Under the pieces are notes generated by a model that saw only the letters and a program-made list of their open reading frames with translations, was not told the origin of the DNA and made no database searches. From contig DIEK01000050.1 in the NCBI GenBank assembly GCA_002418595.1, positions 1 to 8,527 of the forward strand: a stretch of 8,527 nucleotides of DNA. The letters are read 5' to 3'. Origin of the DNA: Candidatus Omnitrophica bacterium UBA5776 (lineage in GTDB: Bacteria > Omnitrophota > Gorgyraeia > Gygaellales > Profunditerraquicolaceae). Every line of letters starts with the position of its first letter. Position 1 is the first letter of the stretch. The translations under genes were made by a program, and so were the position numbers. Of the stretch, positions 1 through 6,181 are shown in pieces.

Positions 1-1083
1 CCTAAGGGAGGAGCGGGCCGCGGCGTGGTATCGACCTGTTCCTACGAGGCGCGCAGGTACGGCCTGCGTTCCGCTATGCCGATCTCGCAGGCCTATCGAA
101 AATGCCCGCAGGCGGTGTTCCTTCCGGTGGATATGGAGAAATACAGCCTGGTTTCGGAGAAAGTGCTCTCCATTCTGAATTCTTTTTCCCCTCTGGTGGA
201 GCAGGTCAGCATAGACGAAGCGTTCCTTGACATAAGTTCCAGCTATAAACTGCACGGCGCTCCTTATCTGGCTTGCACAGCGATGAAAAAACGGATAAAG
301 GAGGAGACCGGTCTTACCGCTTCAGTGGGGCTCGCGCCGAATAAAATGGCCGCCAAGATAGCTTCGGATCTTTGCAAACCCGACGGGCTGTTGGAAGTTA
401 CGGCTCCCGGATTGCGCGAGTTCCTCGATCCTCTGGATGTGGGGCTGTTGTGGGGAGTCGGAGAAAAGACCAAATCATCGCTCAACGCCCTGGGTATCCG
501 CACTATCGGCGAGCTCGGCCGCAAAACGCGGCAGGAATTAACCGGGCTTTTCGGCAGGAACGGGGTTTGGTTCTGGGAGGCCGGACGCGGGATGGACGAC
601 AGCGAGGTCGTTCCCGAACGCGAGGCCAAGTCTGTCGGTAACGAAAGCACTTTCGAAGAGGATACCGGGGATAGGAAAACCGTGGAAGGCGAACTTTTCC
701 GGCTTTGCGAACTTGTCTCCGACAGAATGAGGGAAAAAGGCGTGAAAGGTAGGACCGTGACCTTGAAGATACGGCTGGAAGGGTTTCTGACTTATACCCG
801 TTCAAGGACTCTGGCCGAGCCGACCAATTTCACTGAAGACTTGATCAGAGCGGCAAGATATTTATTCGGAGGATTTTCCTGCCGGGGGAAGAAGATCAGG
901 CTCGTGGGCGTCAAGGTCTCCAATCTTTCGGAAGCGGATGAACCCTTGCTTTTCGAGCCGGAAGGCGGGCAGAAACGGGAAAAGGCGCACAAGGCAGTCG
1001 ACAGGATAAAGAAAAAGTTTGGCAGGGAGTGTATTTCTCAGGCGTCCGGAGCAGTCCTGGAGAAACGCAGATTTTCCACGTAA
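1..1083 (+). CDS. dinB: DNA polymerase IV (Y-family translesion polymerase), 5' end missing
   Basis: Error-prone DNA polymerase that copies past damaged template bases. The frame is open from base 1 (PKGGAGRGVVSTCSYEARR), a typical internal DinB sequence, so the gene starts outside the window and the GTG at 25 is not the start. About 360 residues are present; from family length roughly 50 N-terminal residues, including the first metal-binding Asp, are missing. The palm motif SIDEAFLDIS carries the catalytic Asp-Glu pair at bases 214-219. A thumb helix-hairpin-helix lies at LLWGVGEKTKSSLNALGIRT (about 445-504), followed by the little-finger start KSVGNESTFEEDT and a C-terminal DRIKKKFGRECI block usual for the family. 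DEPLLFEPE (about 937-963) resembles a sliding-clamp binding motif; this is inferred. The gene ends inside the convergent flippase gene, overlapping it by 46 bp, and no terminator is visible. Identification is secure. Confidence 0.96.
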   Translation, partial: PKGGAGRGVVSTCSYEARRYGLRSAMPISQAYRKCPQAVFLPVDMEKYSLVSEKVLSILNSFSPLVEQVSIDEAFLDISSSYKLHGAPYLACTAMKKRIKEETGLTASVGLAPNKMAAKIASDLCKPDGLLEVTAPGLREFLDPLDVGLLWGVGEKTKSSLNALGIRTIGELGRKTRQELTGLFGRNGVWFWEAGRGMDDSEVVPEREAKSVGNESTFEEDTGDRKTVEGELFRLCELVSDRMREKGVKGRTVTLKIRLEGFLTYTRSRTLAEPTNFTEDLIRAARYLFGGFSCRGKKIRLVGVKVSNLSEADEPLLFEPEGGQKREKAHKAVDRIKKKFGRECISQASGAVLEKRRFST

Positions 1084-2360
1084 AAATATGTCGCCGCGAA
1101 GATCACGATCTCTATGATAACGGTGGCCAGCGCGGCTCCGGTATAGGAAAAGGCGTTTATCAGCAGGAAGATCAGCGGCAGTCCGAAGAGCGCGGTTGTC
1201 ACGTGTATCCGCGAATAGAGGCCGGTCCTGCCGCAGACCAGCAGGAATTGTATCCTGAAGGCGTTGGCCGCCACGAAGAAAACGGCGATAAGAAGCAGTC
1301 TCAGCGATAATACCGTCTCGTCGTCCGCCCTGCCGCAGGCTATCTCCGTCAGCGGACGAGCGAAAAAGAATATCAACGGCAGGCAGATCAGCGATATGAG
1401 CGTGGTGATCAGCTGTATCCTTTTCATCAGAAGGAACGCCTTCATCCTGTTTTTGTGGAATATCCTGCTTAAGCGCGGGAAGATCGCCTGGGAGAAGGAG
1501 TAGAGCGGGAACGTCTGCACGGCATTGGCTATCTTCTCCGCCATCGAGTAGAATCCCGTGGCGGTGTTGTTGGTCAGTAGTCCGACCGCGAATACCCTGG
1601 TCGTGGTGTAAGCGTTTATGGCGACATTGGAGATGAAAATGTCCCATCCGGCTTGGAGCTGCGAGCGGATGTCCGCGTACCCGGGAAACTTGAAGGAAAC
1701 CCCGAATTTCTTGAATACTATGTAAAGCCCCAGCACACCGGTTATCATCATTACCCCCGAATTTATCAGCGGCACCAGCAGATAGTCCTGCGGCGTCCTC
1801 ACGCAGGTGAAGATAAGCAGAGCCAGTATAACTCCCGCCAGTATGTTCAGGTCGGCTATGTGCCGCATTTTTTCCGTCCCCTGGAAGAACCAGACCGGGA
1901 AAAGGGTGTTGCCCGCCACCGCGCCGAAGCTTAGCAGGTAAACCGGCCAGTCCCTCCTGAATTTAGGCACGAAATATACGAGCAATCCCAGGGCCAGCAG
2001 GCTCAAAACCGCCAGGAGTATCTTAACCGTTATCACGGAGGAGAATACGCAGGAGACCTTGCGGTGTTCTTCCCTGCAGAGGGATATCTCTTTTGTAGCG
2101 GATATACCGAAACCATAGTCGGTGATGATGGCGAAATACTGCACGAAGGCCTGGGCGAAAGCGATCAATCCGAATTTTTCCGGGCCTATTATCCGGAAAA
2201 GGTAAGGCATTATTATCACCGGTAGGACATAAGTGATAGCCTGCAGAGAGGTGAGGGAGGCGACATTGCTCATGACCACCCTGCGTTCAGCCGGGTGGGC
2301 CATTCCGAAGGTCTTTTTTATCAGTTTAATCAGGTAAGGCATATTTTTAAGTAAAAGCAT
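1038..2360 (-). CDS. wzx: Wzx/RfbX-type oligosaccharide flippase (MATE/MOP superfamily)
   Basis: Integral inner-membrane protein of 440 residues, expected to flip a lipid-linked oligosaccharide from the cytoplasmic to the outer face of the membrane for O-antigen, capsule or exopolysaccharide assembly. Most of the chain is hydrophobic, with about 12 likely membrane segments after a basic N-terminus of about 30 residues. Family-like blocks are IMPYLFRIIGPEKFGLIAF (about 50-68), DYGFGISATKEIS (81-93), FPVWFFQGTEKM (154-165), FYSMAEKIANAVQTFP (270-285) and SQAIFPRLSR (290-299), all at positions expected for RfbX-like O-antigen transporters. The chosen start at 2360 has only a GGGG run within a hairpin as a possible ribosome site; Met7 at 2342 and Met30 are alternatives. 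No glycosyltransferases are visible beside it, so the sugar substrate is unknown. Its last codons overlap dinB tail to tail. Family assignment is strong; substrate is not known. Confidence 0.9.
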   Translation of the reverse strand: MLLLKNMPYLIKLIKKTFGMAHPAERRVVMSNVASLTSLQAITYVLPVIIMPYLFRIIGPEKFGLIAFAQAFVQYFAIITDYGFGISATKEISLCREEHRKVSCVFSSVITVKILLAVLSLLALGLLVYFVPKFRRDWPVYLLSFGAVAGNTLFPVWFFQGTEKMRHIADLNILAGVILALLIFTCVRTPQDYLLVPLINSGVMMITGVLGLYIVFKKFGVSFKFPGYADIRSQLQAGWDIFISNVAINAYTTTRVFAVGLLTNNTATGFYSMAEKIANAVQTFPLYSFSQAIFPRLSRIFHKNRMKAFLLMKRIQLITTLISLICLPLIFFFARPLTEIACGRADDETVLSLRLLLIAVFFVAANAFRIQFLLVCGRTGLYSRIHVTTALFGLPLIFLLINAFSYTGAALATVIIEIVIFAATYFYVENLRFSRTAPDA

Positions 2361-2392
2361 TACCCCGGGCTTGGATCCCGGGGAGCTTCATT
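2361..2392. repeat. Dispersed GC-rich palindromic repeat, copy 1
   Basis: A 32-bp element matching the one at 5505-5536 at 28 of 32 positions by eye. Its core at 2363-2383 is an inverted repeat with 7-bp arms (CCCCGGG and CCCGGGG) and a 7-nt loop. The flank GGAG(C/T)TTCATT is shared, so the similarity goes beyond the palindrome. It abuts the flippase start codon with no spacer, and its outer end overlaps the flippase -10 box. It could be a REP-like or MITE-like short repeat; two copies in one window are too few to classify it. Confidence 0.7.
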
Positions 2393-2418
2393 TTACAGTC
2401 GCCCGGTTGTTTAGTCAA
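2390..2418 (-). promoter_or_regulatory. Sigma-70-type promoter for the flippase gene
   Basis: Read on the - strand, TTGACT (2418-2413) is separated by 17 bp from TAAAAT (2395-2390), each matching consensus at five of six positions. The expected start of transcription is near 2383, exactly the first base of the palindrome. The leader would therefore be a 21-nt hairpin plus two bases before the ATG at 2360. Assigned by inspection. Confidence 0.65.
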
Positions 2419-2556
2419 GTCCGGGGACACTATACTTAATTATTGCCGGAAGTGCCGCGTATACTCCGAAAAAAGAAAATCGGGAGTTGAGCGTGCTGCG
2501 TGAGTGAGGGGGGGAAGGATCTATGGTATCATTCCCAATGTGCTTACACGGTCTTC

Positions 2557-2585
2557 TTGTCTTTGCCCTGCAATGATGTTATAAT
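2557..2585 (+). promoter_or_regulatory. Sigma-70-type promoter for the GH1 gene, positioned for a leaderless mRNA
   Basis: TTGTCT (2557-2562, four of six consensus matches) and a perfect TATAAT (2580-2585) are 17 bp apart. The usual start point, the seventh base after the -10 box, is the A of the ATG at 2592. No Shine-Dalgarno sequence lies before that ATG, which agrees with a leaderless transcript. The rest of the divergent gap (about 2419-2556) shows only a weak hairpin (ACTCC...GGAGT near 2463-2490) and no recognisable gene. Confidence 0.7.
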
Positions 2586-2591
2586 CGCTGC

Positions 2592-3809
2592 ATGATTAAA
2601 TTCCCCCGCGGTTTTCTCTGGGGCGCGGCGACCTCCGCATATCAGGTGGAGGGGAGTAATTCCGCGTCCGACTGGTGGTTATGGGAGAAAGTGACCGGGC
2701 ACCGGCAATCCGGCGCGGCCTGCGATCACTATCGTCTTTATGAGCAGGACCTCGATCTCGCGCGCGGACTCTGTCATAACGCGCACCGCCTTTCCGTCGA
2801 ATGGAGCCGCATAGAACCGCGCGAGGGGAGGTTTTCCCGCAAGGAGCTCAAACATTACCTGGACGTTATTCTTGCGTTGAAGGCGCGCAATATCGAGCCG
2901 ATGGTCACCCTGCATCATTTCACCAATCCGCTTTGGTTTTCCAGGTCCGGACGCTGGGAGAAGAACAGTTCGGTCAAGCGTTTCCTCAGGTATTGCGAAG
3001 AGGTCGTAGGGACACTGGCGAAGCATGTCCATTACTGGATAACCATAAACGAACCTACCGTTTATATTTCGCACGGTTATATCCTCGGGGTCTGGCCGCC
3101 GCAGGCGCAGTCATATCTGAAGGCGGTCCGGGTCGAGGAGAACCTGGCGGAGGCGCATATCCGCGCTTACCGTCTCATTCATCGCATTTACGGGAAACAA
3201 AACCTGCCGCATCCGGCGGTAAGTATAGCCCAGAACGTCACGGCCTTCGCGCCTTGCAGGCCGCTTCTTAAGGACCGGCTTGCCGCCGCTTTTCGGCATA
3301 AATGGTATAATCTCGCTTTCTTGGAGAGGGCCGCTCGAGAGAAGACGCTTGATTTCATCGGGCTTAATTATTATTCCCGCCAACTGGTGCACATGTCAGG
3401 CAGCGGTCCGGCCAACTTCGTTTTCGACGTCTGCAAGAAGAACCACCATCCGGTAAAAAAGAATTCACTGGGATGGGATATCTATCCCAAGGGGCTTTAC
3501 GATATCCTTATGGATATTAAAAGGTACCGTCTGCCCGTGATCATTACGGAAAACGGGATCTGCACTTCCGACGACGCGCTGCGTTGGGAATACATCCGCG
3601 GGCACCTGAAAAGTGTTCACCGCGCCGTTTCCGGAGGCGTTAACGTTAAAGGATATCTTTACTGGTCGCTGCTGGATAATTTCGAATGGGACAAAGGGTT
3701 TCGTCCGAGGTTCGGATTGATAGGCGTGGATTACAGGACGCAGAAGAGAAGGATACGCAAAAGCGCCGAAGAATTCGCTTCGGTTTGTTCGAGCGGGATC
3801 CTGAAGTAG
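2592..3809 (+). CDS. Glycoside hydrolase family 1 beta-glycosidase
   Basis: Retaining beta-glycosidase (beta-glucosidase or beta-galactosidase type) of 405 residues that would hydrolyse terminal beta-linked sugars from small oligosaccharides or glycosides. No signal peptide is seen, so it should be cytoplasmic. It opens with the GH1 signature FPRGFLWGAATSAYQVEG (residues 4-21). The general acid/base is Glu154 in TINEP (151-155) and the nucleophile is Glu320 in ITENG (318-322); both catalytic residues are intact. Other conserved blocks are RLSVEWSRIEP (66-76), TLHHFTNPLW (106-115) and YWSLLDNFEWDKGF (357-370). It is somewhat shorter than the usual 440-470 residues, without an obvious break. 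The start is fixed by the N-terminal motif, although there is no ribosome site; the promoter geometry suggests a leaderless message. A histidine kinase gene follows 83 bp downstream. Exact sugar specificity cannot be read from the sequence. Confidence 0.93.
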   Translation: MIKFPRGFLWGAATSAYQVEGSNSASDWWLWEKVTGHRQSGAACDHYRLYEQDLDLARGLCHNAHRLSVEWSRIEPREGRFSRKELKHYLDVILALKARNIEPMVTLHHFTNPLWFSRSGRWEKNSSVKRFLRYCEEVVGTLAKHVHYWITINEPTVYISHGYILGVWPPQAQSYLKAVRVEENLAEAHIRAYRLIHRIYGKQNLPHPAVSIAQNVTAFAPCRPLLKDRLAAAFRHKWYNLAFLERAAREKTLDFIGLNYYSRQLVHMSGSGPANFVFDVCKKNHHPVKKNSLGWDIYPKGLYDILMDIKRYRLPVIITENGICTSDDALRWEYIRGHLKSVHRAVSGGVNVKGYLYWSLLDNFEWDKGFRPRFGLIGVDYRTQKRRIRKSAEEFASVCSSGILK

Positions 3810-3892
3810 GCGCCGCTCTTTATTTTGCCGGTCGTGGCCCGGGACTGCCTGACATTACGCGCCGGCGGCGGACTTTCTGAGGCTGGAAGAAA

Positions 3893-5470
3893 ATGGATAA
3901 TAGCGAAAAGAAAACCGGTTGTTTTAACGCCTGCGATTTCCGGCGGCTGGCGGAGATCTCCGGTATATTGGTCTGGGTTACGGACAGCGACGGCAGGTAT
4001 ATTTATGTCAGCCGGGAGGTGTCCGATATACTCGGGATAGAGCCCCGGGAGATCATGGGCCGCAGTGTAAAAGATTTTCTGTTTTTCGGTCCGGAGGAGA
4101 AGTACGCGGTATCGATCGCCGCGAAACTGTCCGCCAGGGAGGCTTTTTCCCGTCTTGAGATCGAAGGCCGGCGTAAGGACGGCAGCCAGGTCTTCCTTGA
4201 AATAAGCGCTCTTCCCGTGTCGGACGATAGAGGCTGTTTTTGCGGGTTCAGCGGCATAGTCAAGGATATTACCGGATACAAGCAGGCGGAAAACGGACTG
4301 CGCAGCAACCAGGAATTCATAAAATCCATAATACAGAATTCCGCCGTGGCTACCTTCGTCATTACCGCCGAGCATAAGGTTATCTACTGGAACAGGGCCT
4401 GCGAAGAGCTTACCGGGATCAAAGCCTCCGAAGTGCTCGACACCAATATGCATTGGAAGGCTTTCTACAAATCGCAGCGGCCATGCGTGGCGGACATCAT
4501 AATAGACGGCAGGGCCGCAGACATGGCCAGGCTTTATCCTGTGCAGTCGCGTTCCGAGTTCGTCGAAGGCGGGCTGCACTCGGAGGGGTGGTACATAAAT
4601 CTCGGCGGTAAGGACAGGTACATTATTTTTGACGCCGCCCCGATCTTCGACGCAGACGGGAGCGTGGTGGCAGCGATCGAGACTCTGCAGGACATCACGG
4701 AGAGCAAGAAGGCGCAGGAAGAGCTTGCCGAGGCATACCGTCAGCTCAAGGTTTATCAGGCTCAGCTTATCCAGGCGGCCAAGATGGACACGGTGGGGAC
4801 GCTGGCCAGCGGAATCGCGCATGAGGTGAAAAACCCGCTGGCGGTCATCCTGCAGGGGATCGAATATCTTTCCCGTAATATACCGTTCGATAACGAAGAA
4901 AACCGTATGGTGCTGGGTTTTATAAGCGAGGCGGTCGGCCGGGCGGACAGGATAATAAAAGGACTACTGGATTTTTCCAGCCTGACCGAGATGCGCATTG
5001 AGTCTCAGCCGCTGGAAGCGGTGATAGACAGCGCCCTGCTGCTGGTAAAGAACGCTCTGGACAGGAAAAAGGTCCGGGTCGTTAAAAACCTGGCGCCGGA
5101 TATGCCCCCGGCCATGATAGACAGGAATAAATTCGAGCAGGTCCTGGTCAATCTTTTTATGAATGCCGTAGATGTTATGTCTGAGCACGGGGAATTGATC
5201 ATAAGAGGTTACGGGAGCGCGGCCGGTCTGGGAGAAGACGCGGACAGCCGCGCGGCGGTGCTGGAGATAGAAGACAACGGCCCGGGGATACCGGAGGAAA
5301 ATCTGGAGAAGATCTTCGACCCGTTCTTTACCACCAAGCGCCGAAGAGGAGGCAGCGGTCTGGGGTTATCAATAGTGCGCAACATAATAGATATGCACGG
5401 AGGCAGGATCAGCTTGAACAACAGGGTTGGTTCGCGCGGTGTAATAGTTCAAATGGTGCTGGCAGTTTAA
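3893..5470 (+). CDS. Soluble PAS-PAS sensor histidine kinase
   Basis: Two-component sensor kinase of 525 residues that would autophosphorylate on His and pass the phosphate to a response regulator. No membrane segment or signal peptide is seen, so it should sense a cytoplasmic cue. Order of domains: PAS 1 (about 14-130, ending in the typical [13 protein letters not shown]), PAS 2 (about 140-272, ending in [12 protein letters not shown]), a short coiled-coil linker (about 273-295), HisKA with phospho-acceptor His310 in GIAHEVKNP, and HATPase_c with N-box NLFMNAVDV (420-428), DNGPGIPE (461-468), FDPFFTTK (475-482) and [10 protein letters not shown] (486-495). All catalytic boxes are intact. PAS 2 carries a W-x2-FY-x3-RP-x2-AD-x3-DG stretch (188-206). 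The start has GGAAGA just upstream and an in-frame stop at 3878-3880. The receiver gene after it is the likely partner. The signal is unknown. Confidence 0.93.
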   Translation: MDNSEKKTGCFNACDFRRLAEISGILVWVTDSDGRYIYVSREVSDILGIEPREIMGRSVKDFLFFGPEEKYAVSIAAKLSAREAFSRLEIEGRRKDGSQVFLEISALPVSDDRGCFCGFSGIVKDITGYKQAENGLRSNQEFIKSIIQNSAVATFVITAEHKVIYWNRACEELTGIKASEVLDTNMHWKAFYKSQRPCVADIIIDGRAADMARLYPVQSRSEFVEGGLHSEGWYINLGGKDRYIIFDAAPIFDADGSVVAAIETLQDITESKKAQEELAEAYRQLKVYQAQLIQAAKMDTVGTLASGIAHEVKNPLAVILQGIEYLSRNIPFDNEENRMVLGFISEAVGRADRIIKGLLDFSSLTEMRIESQPLEAVIDSALLLVKNALDRKKVRVVKNLAPDMPPAMIDRNKFEQVLVNLFMNAVDVMSEHGELIIRGYGSAAGLGEDADSRAAVLEIEDNGPGIPEENLEKIFDPFFTTKRRRGGSGLGLSIVRNIIDMHGGRISLNNRVGSRGVIVQMVLAV

Positions 5471-5486
5471 TCAAACCGCAGAGATC

Positions 5487-5513
5487 CCCGGCTTATCCAA
5501 GGATTAGCCCGGG
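5487..5513. repeat. Imperfect inverted repeat between kinase and response regulator genes
   Basis: The core GGCTTATCCAAGGATTAGCC (5490-5509) is self-complementary apart from one T-T pair and the centre, and extends outward as CCC (5487-5489) against GGG (5511-5513) with one bulged C. It overlaps the left side of palindromic repeat copy 2, so in RNA the two hairpins could not form fully together. No U-run follows, so it is not a standard intrinsic terminator. Confidence 0.5.
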
Positions 5514-5536
5514 CTTGAAGCCCGGGGAGTTTCATT
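5505..5536. repeat. Dispersed GC-rich palindromic repeat, copy 2
   Basis: Second copy of the element at 2361-2392, differing at four of 32 positions. Its core CCCGGGCTTGAAGCCCGGG (5508-5526) is a perfect palindrome about a central G. It lies in the 82-bp gap between the kinase and response regulator genes, ending 16 bp before the regulator start. Seen directly; mobility or function is not shown. Confidence 0.7.
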
Positions 5537-5552
5537 CAAAACGAGGGAGGGT

Positions 5553-5927
5553 ATGGTGCCTAAAAAAGTGCTGTTGATAGACGATGAAGCGGCTTTCACT
5601 CAACTGGTTAAACTCAACCTGGAGAAGACCGGGAAATACGAAGTGCGGGTGGAAAATCAGGGCGCGATGGGGTTGTCTTCGGCCATACAATTCAAACCGG
5701 ACATGATATTGCTGGACATCGTGATGCCGGATACGGACGGTTCCGATGTGGCCATGCAGTTGTCCGAGAACAGCATGACCAGGGATATCCCGATAGTCTT
5801 TCTGACCGCGATAGTGGAAAAAGAGGAGGTTGACGACAACAATAATGTGATCGGCGGCAGGAAATTCCTTGCGAAACCGGTGAATCTGGCGGAATTGATG
5901 AGATGCATAGACTCGTCTGTTAAATGA
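5553..5927 (+). CDS. Single-domain response regulator (CheY-like receiver)
   Basis: Receiver domain of 124 residues with no output domain, expected to accept phosphate from a histidine kinase and to act through protein contacts or in a phosphorelay. Acidic pocket residues are Asp10, Asp11 and Glu12 in LLIDDE; the phospho-acceptor is Asp55 in MILLDIVMPD; the switch residue is Thr85 in FLTA; the conserved Lys is Lys108 in FLAKPV. A polar stretch EKEEVDDNNNVIGG (about 89-102) fills the beta4-beta5 region with near-normal spacing. GGGAGG lies three bases before the ATG. The kinase gene 82 bp upstream on the same strand is the probable partner, although the gap with its hairpins could make expression of the two unequal. 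What it acts on is not visible here. Confidence 0.93.
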   Translation: MVPKKVLLIDDEAAFTQLVKLNLEKTGKYEVRVENQGAMGLSSAIQFKPDMILLDIVMPDTDGSDVAMQLSENSMTRDIPIVFLTAIVEKEEVDDNNNVIGGRKFLAKPVNLAELMRCIDSSVK

Positions 5928-5932
5928 CGGCC

Positions 5933-5947
5933 TTACCGCGGCGGTAA
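5933..5947. promoter_or_regulatory. Inverted repeat just upstream of the leader RNA promoter
   Basis: TTACCG, a CGG spacer and CGGTAA form a perfect 6-bp-arm inverted repeat five bases after the response regulator stop codon. It ends three bases before the -35 box of the next promoter. There is no U-run, so an operator-like site is as plausible as a weak RNA hairpin at the end of the regulator transcript. Confidence 0.4.
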
Positions 5948-5950
5948 TCA

Positions 5951-5978
5951 TTGACAAACGCCCGCAAAGATCTATAAT
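5951..5978 (+). promoter_or_regulatory. Consensus sigma-70-type promoter for the leader RNA / radical SAM gene
   Basis: A perfect TTGACA (5951-5956) and a perfect TATAAT (5973-5978) are 16 bp apart. The expected start of transcription is near 5985. It is the only clear promoter ahead of the radical SAM gene, so that gene would have to be reached by passing the terminator at 6097-6136. Confidence 0.8.
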
Positions 5979-5984
5979 AATATA

Positions 5985-6136
5985 AAGAGTTAATAATCGG
6001 CGGCCCGCGTTGGAAGGAATAAATCCGGGACCTTAAAAAAACGGGACTAAAGCCTTTTGGGGGCGAAGTTCCGTTAACGGCGCCGCAAGACGCCATAAAA
6101 CCTTCGCTTTCAGGAGCGGAGGTTTTTGTTTTTTTT
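5985..6136 (+). ncRNA. Putative structured leader RNA or small RNA ending in an intrinsic terminator
   Basis: About 150 nt between the consensus promoter and a strong terminator, with no convincing reading frame. Visible elements: a direct repeat CGGGAC (6025-6030 and 6042-6047); a stem pairing CGGGACT (6042-6048) with AGTTCCG (6067-6073), enclosing GCC/GGC and an AAA/GA internal loop; a small hairpin GGCG...CGCC (6079-6094); then the terminator. The sequence GCGAAGTT (6063-6070) can also pair with the left arm of the terminator at 6099-6107, with one bulged C, in competition with the first stem. This resembles an attenuator or riboswitch layout, but no known class is recognised, and a free small RNA fits equally well. 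The 45 nt after the U-run lead to the radical SAM start. Confidence 0.5.
6097..6136 (+). terminator. Intrinsic (Rho-independent) terminator upstream of the radical SAM gene
   Basis: A 12-bp stem pairs AAAACCTTCGCT (6097-6108) with AGCGGAGGTTTT (6115-6126), with one G-U pair and a 6-nt loop. A T-rich tract follows (6127-6136, nine of ten T). It stands before rather than after a protein gene, which points to attenuation or to a separate small RNA. Confidence 0.88.
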
Positions 6137-6181
6137 AAGGCAGGGCGTTCTCCCGCCCGCCGCAAAAAAGGGAGCAGGCGC

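Noticed and set aside
862..1647. 261-residue open frame on the - strand overlapping dinB and the flippase
   Set aside because: It is a different frame of the strand that encodes the flippase, with a Arg/His/Asp-rich composition typical of shadow frames.
2347..2391. 14-codon mini-frame on the - strand (MKLPGIQARGNAFT) within repeat copy 1, with a similar frame in copy 2
   Set aside because: In copy 1 its ATG overlaps the predicted -10 box and so would not be transcribed; the likeness between copies follows from the shared repeat, which lacks stop codons.
2408..2436. Weak + strand promoter-like pair TTGTTT / TATACT in the divergent gap
   Set aside because: The -35 match is poor, the spacing is 18 bp and no gene or terminator follows it before the stronger GH1 promoter.
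3731..4822. 363-residue open frame on the - strand across the GH1 end and the kinase
   Set aside because: It spans two well-supported genes and the gap between them in antisense, and shows no recognisable motif.
5816..5886. Apparent insertion in the response regulator (EKEEVDDNNNVIGG)
   Set aside because: The spacing from Thr85 to Lys108 is within about one residue of that in CheY, so it is a polar loop/helix region rather than an insertion.
5532..5957. 141-residue open frame on the - strand covering the response regulator
   Set aside because: It is antisense to a receiver gene with all conserved residues, is not like any family I recognise, and reflects codon bias of the true gene.
6025..6094. 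Resemblance of GGGACTAAAGCC in the leader to the GACGCAAAGCC strand of c-di-GMP-I (GEMM) riboswitches
   Set aside because: The partner strand like GGCAAACC and the later GCCGGGTTGCC-type segment are absent, so I do not claim this class.
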